DNA of 13,299 nt from an uncultured Oscillospiraceae bacterium. GTDB taxonomy: Bacteria; Bacillota; Clostridia; Oscillospirales; Oscillospiraceae. This document shows positions 13,226-13,299 of this stretch, piece after piece. The stretch spans positions 1 through 13,299 of the forward strand of contig CAKSWA010000050.1 of the NCBI GenBank assembly GCA_934511165.1, written 5' to 3'. Below the pieces are notes generated by a model, which was given only the letters and a program-made list of their open reading frames with translations, made no database searches and was not told where the DNA came from. Made by a program: the position numbers and the translations under genes. Every line of letters begins with the position of its first letter. Position 1 is the first letter of the stretch.

Positions 13226-13299
13226 GAGCGTGTCAAAAAAGAATTTTTGACACGCTCTCAAACGAGACCCACTGCGTTGGGCTCTCGTTTGAAAAGGCT
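13226..13299 (-). repeat. Two-hairpin repeat element, right copy (inverted)
   Basis: The reverse complement matches 61-134 at 72 of 74 positions. One difference turns an A into a G within hairpin A, where it can form a G-U pair. The other is in the loop of hairpin B. Both stems are therefore preserved. The element starts directly at the foot of the preceding terminator stem and runs to the end of the window, so its outer part may be cut off. Confidence 0.85.

Noticed and set aside
1..13299. Composite transposon bounded by the inverted terminal repeats
   Set aside because: The enclosed genes are housekeeping (ppa, gltX, trpS, tRNA), there is no transposase, and the repeats abut gene-end terminators. 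A dispersed intergenic repeat explains them better.
1..13299. CRISPR array, rRNA genes, phage genes
   Set aside because: No regularly spaced direct repeats, no rRNA-like sequence and no phage structural or integrase genes were seen.

Overview
The window reads as chromosomal DNA from a GC-rich, spore-forming Firmicute of the class Clostridia, probably an Oscillospiraceae-like gut anaerobe. Three things point there: a sporulation/germination gene of the YpeB family, a clostridial-type glutamyl-tRNA synthetase, and near-consensus sigma-A promoters in AT-rich gaps between GC-rich genes. No phage, plasmid, CRISPR or complete transposon was seen. Placement below class level is a guess.

Layout. Positions 1-180 hold structured intergenic DNA: a two-hairpin repeat and a terminator for a gene outside the window. 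Next come ppa (inorganic pyrophosphatase, +), a short gap with the remnant of an IS3-like element, and putP (sodium/proline symporter, -). putP is divergent from a LysR-type regulator (+). A tRNA-Val(GAC) gene (-) follows, with its own consensus promoter and terminator. Then come a membrane-anchored zinc-ribbon/Ig-like protein (-), ypeB (-) and gltX (-). gltX and trpS (+) diverge from two promoters whose -35 boxes are practically the same seven bases. trpS is followed by a TagO/WecA-like sugar-phosphate transferase (+). Facing that gene are three tiny overlapping genes of unknown function (-). Divergent from these is a tightly overlapping trio (+): an YfcE-type metallophosphoesterase, a family-3 membrane acyltransferase and a chloramphenicol-acetyltransferase-fold protein. 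The window ends with a terminator and a second, inverted copy of the repeat seen at the left end.

How the genes work together. Most are housekeeping functions: pyrophosphate removal, two aminoacyl-tRNA synthetases, a tRNA, proline uptake and the first lipid-linked step of wall polymer synthesis. The accessory content is the three-gene unknown operon, the phosphoesterase/acyltransferase/CAT-like operon and the zinc-ribbon membrane protein. The regulatory layout is unusually readable. It includes a possible forespore (sigma-G-like) promoter placed in the loop of a hairpin that would hide the ypeB ribosome binding site in gltX read-through RNA. It also includes face-to-face promoters between putP and the LysR gene.

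The most curious non-coding feature is the 74-bp two-hairpin element at both ends (72 of 74 bases identical, inverted). In each case it abuts the foot of an unrelated terminator stem. The sequence stops inside this repeat on the right, as would be expected if the element is multicopy and breaks assemblies.
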